NCBI GenBank assembly: GCA_013329105.1
Contig: DUKW01000021.1
Coordinates: forward strand, 1-6,073
Direction: 5' to 3'
DNA: 6,073 nucleotides
Source: Candidatus Methanomethylophilaceae archaeon
Lineage (GTDB): Archaea; Thermoplasmatota; Thermoplasmata; Methanomassiliicoccales; Methanomethylophilaceae
How positions within the stretch are numbered: position 1 is the stretch's first letter; every line of letters begins with the position of its first letter. This document shows positions 5,685-6,073 of this stretch, piece by piece. A program made the position numbers and the translations under genes. Under the pieces are notes generated by a model that was not told the origin of the DNA, did not search any database, and saw only the letters and a list, made by a program, of their open reading frames with translations.

Positions 5685-6073
5685 ATGTCCAAACAGAACG
5701 AGCCCATGGAAGACGAGAATTTCAATTTCATCGTCCGCATCGCCAACACCGATATCGACGGCACCAAGAATACGGTTGTCGGCATTCAATCGATTAAGGG
5801 AGTTGGCAAGAGGGTGGCCCAGATCATTGTGAAAAGGGCCGAAATAGACCCATCACTCAGGATAGGGGAGGTTCCGGAGGAAAAAATCCAGGAACTGGAG
5901 GAGCTGCTCCTCAACTATGCTGAGTTGGTCCCCTCTTGGGCCATCAACCGCCAGATGGATTATGTAACAGGTGCTGACATGCACCTCATAGGTAGCGAAC
6001 TGGAGATGGCCGGTCAGGACGATTTGAATCGCATGAAAATGATAAGAAGCTATCGTGGCATCAGACACGAGAC
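5685..6073 (+). CDS. rps13: 30S ribosomal protein S13, archaeal type (3' truncated by window)
   Basis: Small-subunit head protein (uS13) that contacts the P-site tRNA and the intersubunit bridges. The frame is open from the ATG to the window edge, giving 129 residues; archaeal S13 proteins are usually about 150-170, so only the basic C-terminal tail is missing. Matching features in order: the FIVRIANTDIDG opening (15-26), the IKGVGKRVAQII helix-turn-helix-like segment (37-48), PSWAINRQMDY (83-93) before TGADMHLIGSEL (95-106), and the hallmark SYRGIRHE (122-129). A short acidic N-terminal extension (residues 2-12) precedes the core. The gene has its own TATA box, leader hairpin and Shine-Dalgarno, so it likely begins the usual archaeal S13-S4-S11-RNA polymerase subunit D operon. 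The downstream genes are outside the window, so that part is inference. Confidence 0.96.
   Translation, partial: MSKQNEPMEDENFNFIVRIANTDIDGTKNTVVGIQSIKGVGKRVAQIIVKRAEIDPSLRIGEVPEEKIQELEELLLNYAELVPSWAINRQMDYVTGADMHLIGSELEMAGQDDLNRMKMIRSYRGIRHE

Noticed and set aside
5853..6068. 71-residue minus-strand frame at the right edge
   Set aside because: It is antisense to the conserved S13 coding sequence, which runs open to the window end.

Overview
The window looks archaeal and of ordinary chromosomal origin. The alanyl-tRNA synthetase is of the archaeal type, the S13 ribosomal protein is of the archaeal/eukaryotic type, and S13 is preceded by a TATA element plus a Shine-Dalgarno site rather than -35/-10 boxes. 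A thermoplasmatal or other euryarchaeal lineage is my best guess. That placement is inference; nothing here fixes the genus.

Layout: (1) 1-1973, plus strand: the 3' two thirds of alaS, cut by the window edge. (2) 1974-2082: a short convergent gap with an oligo-T terminator serving the minus strand. (3) 2083-5242, minus strand: a three-gene glycine betaine/proline-betaine ABC importer operon, transcribed right to left as ATPase with CBS domains (opuAA-like), permease (opuAB-like), then substrate-binding protein (opuAC-like). (4) 5243-5684: a 442-bp AT-rich divergent intergenic region holding the operon promoter side, an 8-bp inverted repeat, a possible 32-codon ORF and the rps13 promoter. (5) 5685-6073, plus strand: the start of rps13, cut by the right edge.

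The three importer genes form one osmoprotectant uptake machine. The membrane-anchored, very acidic binding protein captures betaine outside the cell, the permease carries it through the membrane, and the ATPase powers transport. The CBS pair on the ATPase is the likely ionic-strength or nucleotide sensor. As read here the permease frame is broken by one missing base at about 3525-3526, so either the transporter is inactivated in this genome or the sequence has an indel error.

I see no wholly new system. The points most worth checking are the circularly permuted binding protein, the permease frameshift, the roughly 72-residue N-terminal extension and odd start of the ATPase, and the structured or small-ORF signals in the opu/rps13 divergent region.
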